A stretch of DNA of 64,000 nt from Candidatus Coatesiibacteriota bacterium (GTDB lineage Bacteria > JAFGND01): the NCBI GenBank assembly GCA_016927185.1, contig JAFGND010000034.1:1-64000 (forward strand), read 5' to 3'. The position numbers and the translations under genes are program-made. Position 1 is the first letter of the stretch. The number at the start of each line of letters is the position of its first letter. Below the pieces are notes generated by a model, which saw only the letters and a program-made list of their open reading frames with translations, was not told the DNA's origin and searched no databases. Of this stretch, positions 34,962 through 45,100 are shown piece by piece.

Positions 34962-36521
34962 TTATCTTCTTCTCTCCCATATTATTCCTGATACTAATCT
35001 ATCTACAGGAACATAATCATCAGTCAAAACAAGAAAGTCAGTTTTTGCCCTGAGTTTATCAATCAAGTCACTTTCAAGTTCGTGACAGACAATGCAATAA
35101 TCATCATCTCTTGTTCCGATATTATCAAGCAATTCCAGAGGCTTTGGTGAAGCAACGGCTACAAAAGTATCACGAAGCTTTGGATCACCACTTGCTCCCT
35201 CTGCGAATACTCTTACATAAGGGAAAACTGCCCTTGATGTCTGACAGGTTGCCCCAAGGAACATTCCCTTATCCTGAATGTCAATAATATTTATGAGATA
35301 AACTCCATCATCCTTAAGGAGCTTTCTAATCATTGACAGGTATTCATAAGTAGTGAGATGGTAAGGTACTGATAAGTCATTATATGCGTCAGCATAAATG
35401 CAATCGAATTTCTCAACTCCTTTTCTGCATAATTCTTCAACAACCAGTCTGCCATCTCTGTTATCAGTAGCTATTCTCGGATCATCAGTCAAACCAAGAT
35501 ATTTATAGGAAACGTCAGTAACAACAGGATCTATTTCTGCGACAAAAACAAACGAATCTGGATAATTATGAACTAGATAGCGAGGTAAAGTGTATCCACC
35601 TCCTCCTATGAACATGAAACGAGCGTTTTTCTTGTCTTTGACTACCCGTTTTGTGATTGCAGCGTAAAGCTGTTCATAATCATATTCCAGATGATCAGGA
35701 TTTTTTGGGTGACAATATGAATGAATTAAATTATCAAGTCTTAAAACCATAAGCTGGGGATCTTTTTCTCTGGGATAAATCTGAATGAAAGAATAAGCGG
35801 AATCATGTGCATAAAGTCCATCTTCCCTGTCTTGAAGAAGAAGGAATTTTGCTAATTGCTTAGGTTTTTCTGAAGTTGTGAAAGAAAGAAAAAGAGCAAC
35901 AAGTAATATGATAGCTAATATGCCATGTATCCATCTCTTAGGTCCTGCCCATAACCCTAGCAAACTGAGTACAAATGAAACCATTACTATTACTGCTTTA
36001 ACTCCTATCCATGCTATCAGGAAATATCCTGTGAAAAGAGTGCCAAGTATTGATCCTATAGCACCCCATGCATATAGTGTTCCCACTGTTGATCCTATTT
36101 CATCTTTTTGTTCCAGTAAAGCCATCTTCGCGACTATTGGAGATATGCAACCAAGCGCACAAGAAGGAATAAAGAAAACAAACACAACACTAAGAAAAAT
36201 CCTTATAGGCCAATGCAATTTTGTAAGCATATCCATAACTGAAATTGCCTGGTTCACTATTGGGATAGTTATACTAAGTATTGCTGCTATCATAAATATA
36301 TAACCAAGAAATTTTTTGGGTTCCCATTTATCAGCCATTTTTCCACCCAGGTAATTACCAAGAGATATACCACCTAAAATTACTGCAATTACTGCAGTCC
36401 ATGTGTACAGAGATGATCCAAGATAACGTGCAATAACCCTTCCTGCTACCAATTCTATAACCATCAAGGAAAAACTAGCCAAAAAAACTAAGGCAATGTT
36501 CTTTAAATTATGGCTTTTCAT
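34962..36521 (-). CDS. Integral-membrane protein fused to spermidine-synthase-like domain
   Basis: A 519-aa protein of the 'fused MFS/spermidine synthase' type. About seven hydrophobic segments fill residues 1-220 (opening LVFLASFSLMVIELVAGRVIARYLG). A Rossmann-fold domain of the spermidine/spermine synthase family follows, with the SAM-type loop FIGGGGYTLPRYL, the acidic strand VFVAEIDPVV, a DGR loop and the YADAYNDLSVPYHLTT active-site region. The DAY-for-DxxD substitutions make true aminopropyl transfer uncertain. No AdoMet decarboxylase is nearby. Its 5' end overlaps the thioesterase gene by 14 bases. It is the last gene of the gatA operon. Confidence 0.82.
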   Translation of the reverse strand: MKSHNLKNIALVFLASFSLMVIELVAGRVIARYLGSSLYTWTAVIAVILGGISLGNYLGGKMADKWEPKKFLGYIFMIAAILSITIPIVNQAISVMDMLTKLHWPIRIFLSVVFVFFIPSCALGCISPIVAKMALLEQKDEIGSTVGTLYAWGAIGSILGTLFTGYFLIAWIGVKAVIVMVSFVLSLLGLWAGPKRWIHGILAIILLVALFLSFTTSEKPKQLAKFLLLQDREDGLYAHDSAYSFIQIYPREKDPQLMVLRLDNLIHSYCHPKNPDHLEYDYEQLYAAITKRVVKDKKNARFMFIGGGGYTLPRYLVHNYPDSFVFVAEIDPVVTDVSYKYLGLTDDPRIATDNRDGRLVVEELCRKGVEKFDCIYADAYNDLSVPYHLTTYEYLSMIRKLLKDDGVYLINIIDIQDKGMFLGATCQTSRAVFPYVRVFAEGASGDPKLRDTFVAVASPKPLELLDNIGTRDDDYCIVCHELESDLIDKLRAKTDFLVLTDDYVPVDRLVSGIIWERRR

Positions 36522-36981
36522 TGTCTAACTCCCTTTTTAATGCATCTTCAATTTTGTCCTTTGAAGTGATAAAATATACAATTTCTGCTTTTGATAGTAC
36601 TTTACCGCTGCTTTCTTCCAACCAGGCATCTACATAAGCTATCTTTCCCCTCTCTCTTGTTAGCTTTGCTTTAGCTATTAATGGAATTCTGCCTGATACA
36701 GGTTTTACAAATTCCACCATTATTTTTACAGTAACAGCAATCTTGTTGGTAATGGAAGTTAATGCCCAGAAACCTACTTCATCTAAGATGGTTGTTTGAA
36801 TACCTCCGTGAAGCAATCCGGGATATCCTTCCAGATCCGGTCTGGGTTCAATTTTTGAAGATACAATCCCTGTTTCCTCATCATAAAGAAATTTCATGCG
36901 AAGTCCATGTGTATGATTTGGATCACAAGCAAAACAATTATAATCTTCCCAGTCCAGAAAATAATTCTCAACTTCCTTCAT
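36508..36981 (-). CDS. Hotdog-fold thioesterase (PaaI/4HBT family)
   Basis: A 157-aa single hotdog domain. The catalytic region is YPGLLHGGIQTTILDEVGFW, the HGG...LDE pattern of PaaI-like acyl-CoA thioesterases, and the second half contains VEFVKPVSGRIPLIAKAKL as usual. The N-terminal CFACDPNHTHGLRMKF is the variant found in the 'PaaI family thioesterase' group. The substrate is not predictable. It starts four bases after the preceding gene in the same operon. Confidence 0.85.
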   Translation of the reverse strand: MKEVENYFLDWEDYNCFACDPNHTHGLRMKFLYDEETGIVSSKIEPRPDLEGYPGLLHGGIQTTILDEVGFWALTSITNKIAVTVKIMVEFVKPVSGRIPLIAKAKLTRERGKIAYVDAWLEESSGKVLSKAEIVYFITSKDKIEDALKRELDNEKP

Positions 36982-36985
36982 ATCA

Positions 36986-37969
36986 TTAGTCTTCTATATG
37001 TCTTTCTATCTTTATTGTTTTCCCATTCGCATCTATGCATTTATATATATAATGATCCTGATCATCTATATAATCATATGTCTCTTTGGAAAACCTTTCC
37101 TTGTTGTTTGCCTGGATTTCAGAAGCATTGTAGTAAACAACCTCCTTCAATCTGCCTTTTTCATCATATAACCGCTTGATTTTTGCTATTCCATCCTTAT
37201 TATTTATAAGATTGTTGTTCCCATCAAGGAATTTCTTTTCAATCATTCTTCCCTGACTATCATAAACAACCTGGAATTTCGCAAATCCAAATGGATTTAA
37301 AATTGGCTTGTCTCCGGTTCCGAGATATCCTTCCTCAGTCCTCCTGCCATCCTTATCATATGTCCAGAAAACTGTTATTATGCCATATTTATCTGCATAA
37401 GGTAATCCTGAACCATCAAAGCCTGACACTGAAATCAGGTTCTTTTCATTGTATTTATAAACTCTTCTTGCAAGCCCTTGAATCGGTTTTCCTTCAAGCC
37501 CGAAATATGCTTCTTCTATCACTCTTCCCTGTTCATCGTATTTGAAGGTTTTTCTAGCAATGGGAAGAGCCGGAGAACCATCAGACTTGAGGTTTTCCTC
37601 TTCAATTACCCATCCATTTTTGTCATAAAGAGCTATTGTTCTGTGTATACCACCCTGACCATTTGTAGGATTATCTTTATCATCATAAAATGATTTTTCC
37701 ACTGGAAGCCCTTTATCATTATATCGAAATTTCTGTTTTGCAATTCCAAATTGATTGGATGATAATCTGCTTCCATCCATTCTCCATATCTCAGTAATCT
37801 TGCCTATTTCATTCAAGATTACTTTATAGTATATTCCATGAGCAGGAGGTTTTTCAAGGGGATTACCTATGAACTGGTTTTTAACCTCATCATATCCCAG
37901 TCTGTCAAAATACTTTTCCTCAGCCATTATCAATGCTGATAACAGACAAATCAAAATAATAACTTTCAT
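36986..37969 (-). CDS. Exported tandem-repeat protein (YD/RHS-like repeats)
   Basis: A 327-aa protein with a signal peptide of about 16 residues (MKVIILICLLSALIMA). At least six repeats of about 42 residues follow, with core KYDEQGRVIEEAYFGLEGKP and a following GxAxxxxxYDxxGR turn. These resemble YD/RHS-type beta-hairpin repeats but lack any RHS core or toxin domain. It is probably a periplasmic or surface scaffold of unknown function. It lies between gatA and the thioesterase gene with gaps of only three and four bases, though it has no clear functional link to either. Confidence 0.72.
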   Translation of the reverse strand: MKVIILICLLSALIMAEEKYFDRLGYDEVKNQFIGNPLEKPPAHGIYYKVILNEIGKITEIWRMDGSRLSSNQFGIAKQKFRYNDKGLPVEKSFYDDKDNPTNGQGGIHRTIALYDKNGWVIEEENLKSDGSPALPIARKTFKYDEQGRVIEEAYFGLEGKPIQGLARRVYKYNEKNLISVSGFDGSGLPYADKYGIITVFWTYDKDGRRTEEGYLGTGDKPILNPFGFAKFQVVYDSQGRMIEKKFLDGNNNLINNKDGIAKIKRLYDEKGRLKEVVYYNASEIQANNKERFSKETYDYIDDQDHYIYKCIDANGKTIKIERHIED

Positions 37970-37972
37970 GAT

Positions 37973-39442
37973 TTAACTCTCTTCATTTATTAACTCAAGA
38001 TATCTTGAAAATGATAATAGCATTGGTTCACTGAAATATTCTCCAATAAGTTGAATACCAGCAGGCAATTTTTCATTTTCAGATTTAACAGGTATTGAAA
38101 TGCTTGGCATTCCTGTCAAGTTTGATGCAACAGTAAGTATATCACTCATATACATTGTTATTGGATCATCAAGCTTTTCACCAAACCTGAAAGGAAGAGA
38201 TGGTGTTGTGGGTGTCAATATAAAATCACATGATTCGAACGCTTTATCCAGCTCCCTTTTAAGAAGTGTTCTTATTTTCAAAGCTTTCAAATAATATGCA
38301 TCATAATAACCTGATTTCAAGACATAAGTTCCAAGCATGATCCTGCGTTTAACTTCCTCCCCGAAACCTTCTGTTCTTGTCCTGGTGAATACTTCCATCA
38401 TGTTTTTAGCGTCTTTAGTTATTGTTCCATATCTTATTCCATCATAACGGGCAAGATTTGAAGATGCTTCAGCAGTTGCAACAATATAATATGCAGATAT
38501 CCCATATTGTGTAAGGGGAAGAGAAATATTGACAAATTCTATTTCATATCCAGATAATTTTTTTGTATAAGAATCAAATATCTTCCTGATTGATTCTTCT
38601 ATTCCTTCCTGTAAGTACTCATTAGGTATTCCAATCCTCCATTTCCTGATTCCTGGATTGAATTTATTTTTTTCCTTTCCTGCAATCCATTCCAGAAAAT
38701 TCGAAGGATATTCAGGTATAACAGTTGAACTTGTTGAATCCTTTGTATCCCTTCCCTGAATTACAGTCAAAAGAAGTGCAATATCTATGACGTTTTTTCC
38801 AAAAGGACCAATCTGATCAAGGGATGATGCAAATGCCACAAGACCGTATCTTGATACAAGTCCATAAGTGGGTTTAAGCCCTATTATTCCACAGAAAGCT
38901 GCAGGCTGCCTTATTGAACCTCCGGTATCAGAACCCAGTGCAAGCAATGATGCCCCATAAGAAACTGCTGCTGCACTTCCTCCTGAAGAACCACCCGGCA
39001 CTCTTGATAAATCAAGAGGATTTTTAGTATATCCAAAAGATGAATATTCCGTACTTGAACCCATTGCAAATTCATCAAGGTTTGTTTTGCCTATTATCAG
39101 AGCATCTTCTCTGATAATCCTGTCTATTACAGTTGCATTATACGGGCTTATAAAATCCTTCAAGATTCTGCTTGCGCAGCTAAGCCTAACTCCTTCAACT
39201 GCAATATTGTCTTTCACTGCCAAAGGAACTCCTGCAAGCAACCCTAGTGGTTCATTTTTCCTGATTTTCTCATCTATTCTTTCAGCCTGCTTGATGCAAA
39301 TATCAGGTGTCAAGCTAATGAAAGCATTACATTCTTCCTGACACTTCTTGGCTTTCTTATTAAATAATTCAGCTATTTCTATTACTGAAATATTACCTCT
39401 CTTTACTTTTCCAGCTAATTCAAAAGCATTAATGAATTCCAA
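37973..39442 (-). CDS. gatA: Aspartyl/glutamyl-tRNA(Asn/Gln) amidotransferase subunit A
   Basis: Amidase subunit of the GatCAB complex, which releases ammonia from glutamine to convert misacylated Glu-tRNA(Gln) or Asp-tRNA(Asn). The Ser-cisSer-Lys triad is visible as Lys77 in AVKDNI, Ser152 in PGGSSGGS and Ser176 in SDTGGSIRQP. The QIGPFGKNV and GYYDAYYLKA segments are GatA-specific. At 489 aa it is full length. gatC and gatB are not adjacent and must lie elsewhere. It starts two bases after the DUF2232-like gene. Confidence 0.95.
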   Translation of the reverse strand: MEFINAFELAGKVKRGNISVIEIAELFNKKAKKCQEECNAFISLTPDICIKQAERIDEKIRKNEPLGLLAGVPLAVKDNIAVEGVRLSCASRILKDFISPYNATVIDRIIREDALIIGKTNLDEFAMGSSTEYSSFGYTKNPLDLSRVPGGSSGGSAAAVSYGASLLALGSDTGGSIRQPAAFCGIIGLKPTYGLVSRYGLVAFASSLDQIGPFGKNVIDIALLLTVIQGRDTKDSTSSTVIPEYPSNFLEWIAGKEKNKFNPGIRKWRIGIPNEYLQEGIEESIRKIFDSYTKKLSGYEIEFVNISLPLTQYGISAYYIVATAEASSNLARYDGIRYGTITKDAKNMMEVFTRTRTEGFGEEVKRRIMLGTYVLKSGYYDAYYLKALKIRTLLKRELDKAFESCDFILTPTTPSLPFRFGEKLDDPITMYMSDILTVASNLTGMPSISIPVKSENEKLPAGIQLIGEYFSEPMLLSFSRYLELINEES

Positions 39443-39444
39443 TT

Positions 39445-40374
39445 CTATCCTTGTTCCTTCTTCTCTTTTTCTACCCTGAAATCAAAAAACTGATCAAACA
39501 AGCCTACTATGAAAACAAATGCCGCAAGAAGCGGTTCTATTATAATAAATGCAATAAAAACCCATAACAAGCTTCTTGAAAGATTCCTTTTTCTTATATG
39601 AAAGGAAAATACTGCAAGACCTTGTACCATCCATAAAAAAGCAAGAACTATGAACAAGTTATAGCCTATCCTGTAAGGACTCCATATACTCATTATGATT
39701 GATCCAAGCAAAGCTATAAGAAGCATATCATTAAGCCTGAATGAATTGAAAGCAATGCTTTCTTCCTTTCTCTGCCTGAGAAAAATCGCAATAAGAGCAG
39801 GAAATAAACTTGATATGAAATAAATCGATGGTAACAAAAGCTTTACCCAATTATATATAGTCTTGACGCCTGAAATCAGCTGATTTATCTGATTTTCTGT
39901 AATATTCATCTGTCTGTATACTTTCGTAAGATCCTCTATCAATTTCTCTGCCTCAGGAAAATTAGCTAATTTCAGAAAATCTGAACCAAATAATGTAATG
40001 CTTAGAAGAAGGAATGGTATTGCAACAAAATAAAGATTGAAAGATTTCAATACTGCTGAATTTCTTGCAATCTCAAATACTATGATTGGAATTACTGTTT
40101 CAGCAAGAAACAATGCGCACAAAACAGGATCAAAATTGCTGAAAATCAGAATAAATAACAGACCCAATAAAATAGAAACAATGCCTTTGATTTTCTCAGA
40201 TTTCAGAAGTACTGGATAGTAATAGTATATAGTTAAACCTATTCCAATTGCTTTTGCAAAACCAACAAACTGTGAAGCCGTATATAATAATCCAATACCT
40301 GAAATTCCAAGAAGAATGTACAGCCAGCTAGCAGATTGAGATTTACCAAGGTTTGAATTTGTTTCAGGTTCCAT
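39445..40374 (-). CDS. DUF2232-like polytopic membrane protein
   Basis: A 309-aa protein with about eight hydrophobic segments. The overall pattern (paired helices, a long amphipathic segment SEKLIEDLTKVYRQMNI-like at about 145-175, then WVKLLLPSIYFISSLFPAL) and the FLWMVQGLAVFSFHIRK segment match the DUF2232/YybS family, whose biochemical role is unknown. It is the first gene of the five-gene operon ending at 34962. No good ribosome site is visible before its ATG. Confidence 0.7.
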   Translation of the reverse strand: MEPETNSNLGKSQSASWLYILLGISGIGLLYTASQFVGFAKAIGIGLTIYYYYPVLLKSEKIKGIVSILLGLLFILIFSNFDPVLCALFLAETVIPIIVFEIARNSAVLKSFNLYFVAIPFLLLSITLFGSDFLKLANFPEAEKLIEDLTKVYRQMNITENQINQLISGVKTIYNWVKLLLPSIYFISSLFPALIAIFLRQRKEESIAFNSFRLNDMLLIALLGSIIMSIWSPYRIGYNLFIVLAFLWMVQGLAVFSFHIRKRNLSRSLLWVFIAFIIIEPLLAAFVFIVGLFDQFFDFRVEKEKKEQG

Positions 40375-40433
40375 AAATATTAGGCAGTCAGGCTCTTGAC
40401 AGGCTTGTGTTTAGTCAAGAATAAAGGACTGCA

Positions 40434-40462
40434 AAAGGAGATGCCTGAAAAATATCTCCTTT
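40434..40462 (-). terminator. hairpin terminator of WD40 lipoprotein copy 2
   Basis: On the minus strand AAAGGAGAT (40462-40454) pairs with ATCTCCTTT (40442-40434), ending in four T. It lies just after the WD40 stop at 40469. The loop is 11 bases and the T tract short, so strength is moderate. Confidence 0.55.
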
Positions 40463-40468
40463 CAAAAA

Positions 40469-41482
40469 TCAATAAAGCTTCCAGTATATCAATTTGTCAT
40501 CTTTTCCACCAGAAAGAGCAAACTGATTATCTGGACTTATATCAACTGCATTAACCTCACTTGTATGTTCAGTGAAAGTTCTTATCAAACTGCCATCAGT
40601 ATCCCAGTATTTAAGAGTATTGTCATAACTCCCTGATAGAATTCTCTTGCCATCAGAGCTTATTTCAACACCTAATACTCCTCCTTGATGATCATCCATT
40701 ATATGGAGACATACTGCATCATCAATCCTCCAGTATCTTACTCCTCCATCCATTCCGCATGAAACTGCATACTTTCCATCATGACTGAACTTTACGCACG
40801 TTATTTTGTCATTATGACCCTTGTAATCCCTTATTTTTGAACCATCAACAGTTTTATGCAAATAGAAATTTGTTCCCCTGGCAACAAGTGAATAATAACC
40901 ATCATGGCTTACATCAACCGAATTCACAGGACCACTTTCATCTTTGTAAGTCAAGATACATTGCCCAGCAGATAATTTCCAGTATTTAACCAATTTGTCC
41001 TGGCTTCCGGATAGAACATATAAACCATCTGGAGACAGGGCAATAGAAATAACTGTATTCTCATGACCAGTCATGGTTCGTATAAGCTTTCCATCCGCAA
41101 TTTTCCAGTATCTGATTGTCATATCCTTGCCGGAGCTCACTGCATAATTTCCATCAGGAGTTATACAGACGCTATTCACATAATCAGTATGCCCTGAGAA
41201 TGTCATCAGGCACTTTCCCTCGACAAGATCGTAATATCTTAATGAAGTGTCATCACTTCCGGCAAGTGCTTTCTTCCCATCTGGACTGAAAACAACGCAT
41301 GATACTGGAGCGGTAAAATCAGTAAATGTGTTCATTTCTCCTGTACCCGTACTTGTTCCAGTTCCTGTACCAGTTCCCGTCCCTGTGCCATTATCTGTTG
41401 AATCATCACCACAGCTGCATCCAGAAATACTGATGCAGATTCCTGCTACTAAAATAGCTATTAATGTCAATTTATTATACAT
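40469..41482 (-). CDS. Seven-repeat WD40 lipoprotein (copy 2)
   Basis: Exported propeller lipoprotein. AAAGGAG fits the ATG at 41482, so the upstream in-frame start (41506) is not used. Signal peptide with lipobox ISGC (about residues 19-22), then a low-complexity Gly-Thr linker (about 33-48), then seven WD40 repeats of the type SPDGLYVLSGSQDKLVKYWKL. The fourth repeat is degenerate (SHDGYYSLVARGTNFYLHK). It is paralogous to the WD40 lipoprotein at 16224-17213 and probably arose by duplication. Presumably a surface or periplasmic scaffold; its partner is unknown. Confidence 0.85.
   Translation of the reverse strand: MYNKLTLIAILVAGICISISGCSCGDDSTDNGTGTGTGTGTGTSTGTGEMNTFTDFTAPVSCVVFSPDGKKALAGSDDTSLRYYDLVEGKCLMTFSGHTDYVNSVCITPDGNYAVSSGKDMTIRYWKIADGKLIRTMTGHENTVISIALSPDGLYVLSGSQDKLVKYWKLSAGQCILTYKDESGPVNSVDVSHDGYYSLVARGTNFYLHKTVDGSKIRDYKGHNDKITCVKFSHDGKYAVSCGMDGGVRYWRIDDAVCLHIMDDHQGGVLGVEISSDGKRILSGSYDNTLKYWDTDGSLIRTFTEHTSEVNAVDISPDNQFALSGGKDDKLIYWKLY
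41341..41390. repeat. imperfect hexanucleotide repeat encoding a Gly-Thr linker
   Basis: About eight imperfect copies of a six-base unit (GGNACN read on the minus strand) encode alternating Gly and Thr between the lipid anchor and the propeller of WD40 copy 2. Because the unit is six bases, changes in copy number alter linker length without shifting frame. Confidence 0.7.
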
Positions 41483-41686
41483 TTCAACTCCTTTACAAAT
41501 TTTCACAAATTCAAGAACCAGCTTTTCATTTATATAGCAAGCTTTTTCTTGATTCAGGTAAAAAGATGTTTTAGCAAGTAGTAATCAAGTTGAATTTCCT
41601 TGAAACCCTTGTTTCAGTATCTTTGGAAATCAAGTACCACAGCAAAATGACTTGCCTAAAAATAGCATAATCAGATACTTGTCTTT

Positions 41687-42115
41687 ATGCCAGATGAATG
41701 CAAAGATCAGGATCAAGTAAATATTCAGGAATTCCTGAAAGAGAGAGAAAAGATAAGGAAAGTTCTTGGAAACATAGGAGGAAAAAAGTTAAATCGTTTT
41801 TCAAAAACTTTCAATATTATTTTTTTCATTCTAGTCTTATTCGCATTCTCAGGAGTTTTCTTTTTCAAGACAATAGAGCATAAAATAGAATCAATAGAAG
41901 TAGGAGTACTTCTATTGAGTATAAAACTTGCAATCTTCTTATACAATGAGGCCAAGGTCACTCATTTTCAATTCTGGATGCTAAGTTCACTTGAAATGAG
42001 GTTGAATAATCTAAGCAAGAATATGGAAATAATGAAATCAGACATGAAAGCCATAAAGGAAAGTATAGAGAAGATTAAGGAAGAATTGGAAATAAAGAAT
42101 CAAGATAAGGAATAA
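41687..42115 (+). CDS. Small membrane protein with C-terminal coiled coil, upstream of secA
   Basis: A 142-aa protein of no family I recognise. A hydrophilic N-terminus (1-40) is followed by two membrane segments (about 45-60, IIFFILVLFAFSGVFFF; about 75-90, VGVLLLSIKLAIFL). The remainder is a charged heptad-patterned helix (MEIMKSDMKAIKESIEKIKEELE). The hairpin topology would put both the N-terminus and the coil in the cytoplasm. Its stop is one base before the secA start, so it is co-translated with secA and may have a role at the translocon (inference). Confidence 0.7.
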   Translation: MPDECKDQDQVNIQEFLKEREKIRKVLGNIGGKKLNRFSKTFNIIFFILVLFAFSGVFFFKTIEHKIESIEVGVLLLSIKLAIFLYNEAKVTHFQFWMLSSLEMRLNNLSKNMEIMKSDMKAIKESIEKIKEELEIKNQDKE

Positions 42116-42116
42116 T

Positions 42117-45100
42117 ATGCAGAGAATAAAAGAATGGTTAGGAAAGATTTTCCCTAACAGGAATGAAAGGGAGATTACCAAACTGAAACCATTTGTTCAG
42201 GAAATAAACAGACTTTATGAGGATTTCAAGGATCTCCCGCCAGAACAGCTTAAAGCTAAAACAGAAGAATTCCGTGATAGACTAAAGCAAGGAGAAACAT
42301 TAGATGACATACTGGAAGAAGCATTTGCTACCGTAAAAGCTGCATGTTTTCAGATGTATGGCACTGAGATTGAAGTAACAGGTCAAACAGTAGTCTGGGA
42401 CATGATTCCATTTGATGTGCAGCTTATTGGTGGAATTGTACTTCATCAAGGAAAAATAGCTGAAATGAAGACAGGTGAAGGCAAGACATTAGTAGCAACA
42501 CTTCCCACTTATCTTAATGCTCTCCCTGAAGAAAGGCATGTCCATATAATTACAGTTAATGATTATCTTGCAAGACGTGATGCTGCATGGGTAGGTTCAG
42601 TATTGAAATACCTGGGACTGACTGTTGGGTGCATACAAGGTGAAATGCGTTCTAATGAAAGACAATATCAGTATGCATGCGATGTTGTTTATGGAACTAA
42701 CAGTGAATTCGGTTTTGATTATCTAAGAGACAATATGGCATTTGCCCCTGAAGACGTTGTACAGACAAGTCACGATTTTGCAATTATTGATGAAGTAGAT
42801 AGCATTCTTATTGATGAAGCAAGAACACCTCTCATAATTAGCGGTGAAGTTGAGCAGAATGCACCTGAGGATCAATATAACAAGATAAAACCAATAATAT
42901 CAAGGCTTTATAAGGAGCAAAACGAAAAAGTAACCATTTTCCTGGACAGGGTGGATAAATTACTGAGTCTTGCCTCTATTGCTCCTGTAGACGAAGAAGA
43001 GGGTGAAGTTGTCCCTGACTGGGAAGGATTTGACAGGCTAGATATCAAGGCTGAACTTCTCCTTAAATTGTTCAAAGGTGACGAATTCACAGTAAATTAC
43101 TTCAAGTCAAAAGACATACTCGATATTTCTCCTGAAAAAAGCAGGGAAAACCTGGAAAGAGTTAAACATGAATTAGATAACTGGCTTAAAGCCTGGAAAA
43201 CTGATGATGATAATCCTGATTTCAAGAATGACAGGATTATTAATGCTGACATATCAGACTTGCTATATACCGCATTTGATGATGAGATAGTAAATAAGAG
43301 CGAAAGAGCTTTCAATAACTGGCTTACTGAAGTATGGGAACGACTTGTTGCAGCAAATCTTTTAAAGGCAGTGAAAGGAGCTCCCAAATCAAAAAGGCTT
43401 CAGAAACTTCTGAAATCAGATGAGAAGACTTTCAAGAGAGTGGAAGATTACGAAAGTTCCCTGATGAGAGATAAATTACTGTACAAATTCCTTGCCAAAG
43501 ATCTTCTTTATATTGTTGAAGAAAGACATAATTCAGTTGAAATAACTGAGAAGGGTCATGAATTCGTAGAAAGCTTTGCAGGAAATATACTTGTTCTTCC
43601 TGATCATGATGTTGAATCAAGAAAAATAATGGAAAATACTGATATCCCTGATAAGGAAAAAGCAATACAGCTTGATACATTCCAGAAATCCTATATGTCA
43701 CAGACCGAGAAATTGCATAATGTCAACCAGCTCCTGAAAGCATATACCTTATTTGAAAAAGATGTATCTTATGTCGTGCAGAACAATCAGGTAGTGATTG
43801 TTGATGAGTTTACTGGAAGATTACAACCATCTAGAAGATATTCAGATGGGCTCCATCAAGCACTTCAAGCCAAGGAAAATGTAGTTATAGAGAAGGAAAC
43901 CCAGACGCTTGCAACAATAACCATTCAGAATTATTTCAGAATGTATGACAAACTTGCAGGAATGACTGGAACTGCTGAAACAGAAGCTCTTGAATTCAAT
44001 GAAATCTATAAGCTTGATGTAATTGTTATTCCAACCAATGAACCAGTTAGAAGAATCGATTATGACGACCAGATTTACAGGACCAAAGCAGAGAAGTATA
44101 AATATATAATTGATGAAGTTATTAGATGCAACGAGATAGGACAACCTGTGCTTGTTGGTACTGTGTCTGTTGCTGTCTCTGAAAAATTGTCCAGAATGCT
44201 TAAAATAAGGGGAGTACAACATGAAGTTCTGAATGCAAGATATCATCAGAGAGAAGCAGAAATAGTTGCCAAAGCTGGTCAAAAAGGAGCAGTAACAATA
44301 GCAACTAATATGGCTGGTAGAGGAACTGATATCAGGCTAGGCAAAGATGTAGTAAGATGCATCTCTGATAAGGGTGAAGTTAAATGCTGCATAATTTGCA
44401 GAAGCAGGGATGAATTTGGAAATAAGGCATGCCAGGAATGCTTTCATGAAAATTCCTTGAAAGCATGCTCTGAAGATATACCATGTGGTCTTCACATTAT
44501 TGGTACTGAAAGACATGAAGCAAGACGTATAGACAGACAACTAAGGGGACGATCTGGAAGGCAAGGAGATCCGGGATCAAGCCGTTTCTTCCTGTCTCTC
44601 GAAGATGACTTGATGAGGATATTTGGCAGCAGCAAAATGGCAACCATAATGGACAGGATAGGAACTGATGAGGATGGTCCCATGATGCATCCCTGGCTGA
44701 CAAAAGCTATAGATAATTCACAGAAAAGAGTTGAAGCTCATCATTTCGAAATAAGAAAGCATCTTCTTGAATATGATGATGTAATGAACAAGCAGAGAGA
44801 AGTGATTTATGCTATTAGAAGGAAAGCTGTTTTCAGGGAAAACCTTCAATCTGAGATAGATAATTTCAGAAAGACTGCAGTAGAATCAGTGGTAAGCAGT
44901 ATATTGATGGGAGAAAAACTTGCTACAGAAAAAGACTATCAAAAGCTTTCTGGAGAACTGGCTCGTTTTTTTGGAATCTATCTTAGCATAGATATCAATG
45001 ACTCTTCAACAGCAAGTTATGATGCAGTATTGGAAAACACTCTGGAAGCAATCAATCTGGCATACGGAAGAAAACTGGAGAATGCTCCAGATAATCTGAG

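Noticed and set aside
36986-37969. RHS/contact-dependent toxin
   Set aside because: Only YD-like repeats are present. There is no RHS core, no C-terminal toxin and no immunity gene.
41341-41390. Short tandem repeat as a CRISPR-like array
   Set aside because: The unit is six bases, has no spacers and lies in frame within a lipoprotein gene.
43842-44282. 146-codon open frame antisense to secA
   Set aside because: It overlaps invariant SecA motifs and has no start signal.
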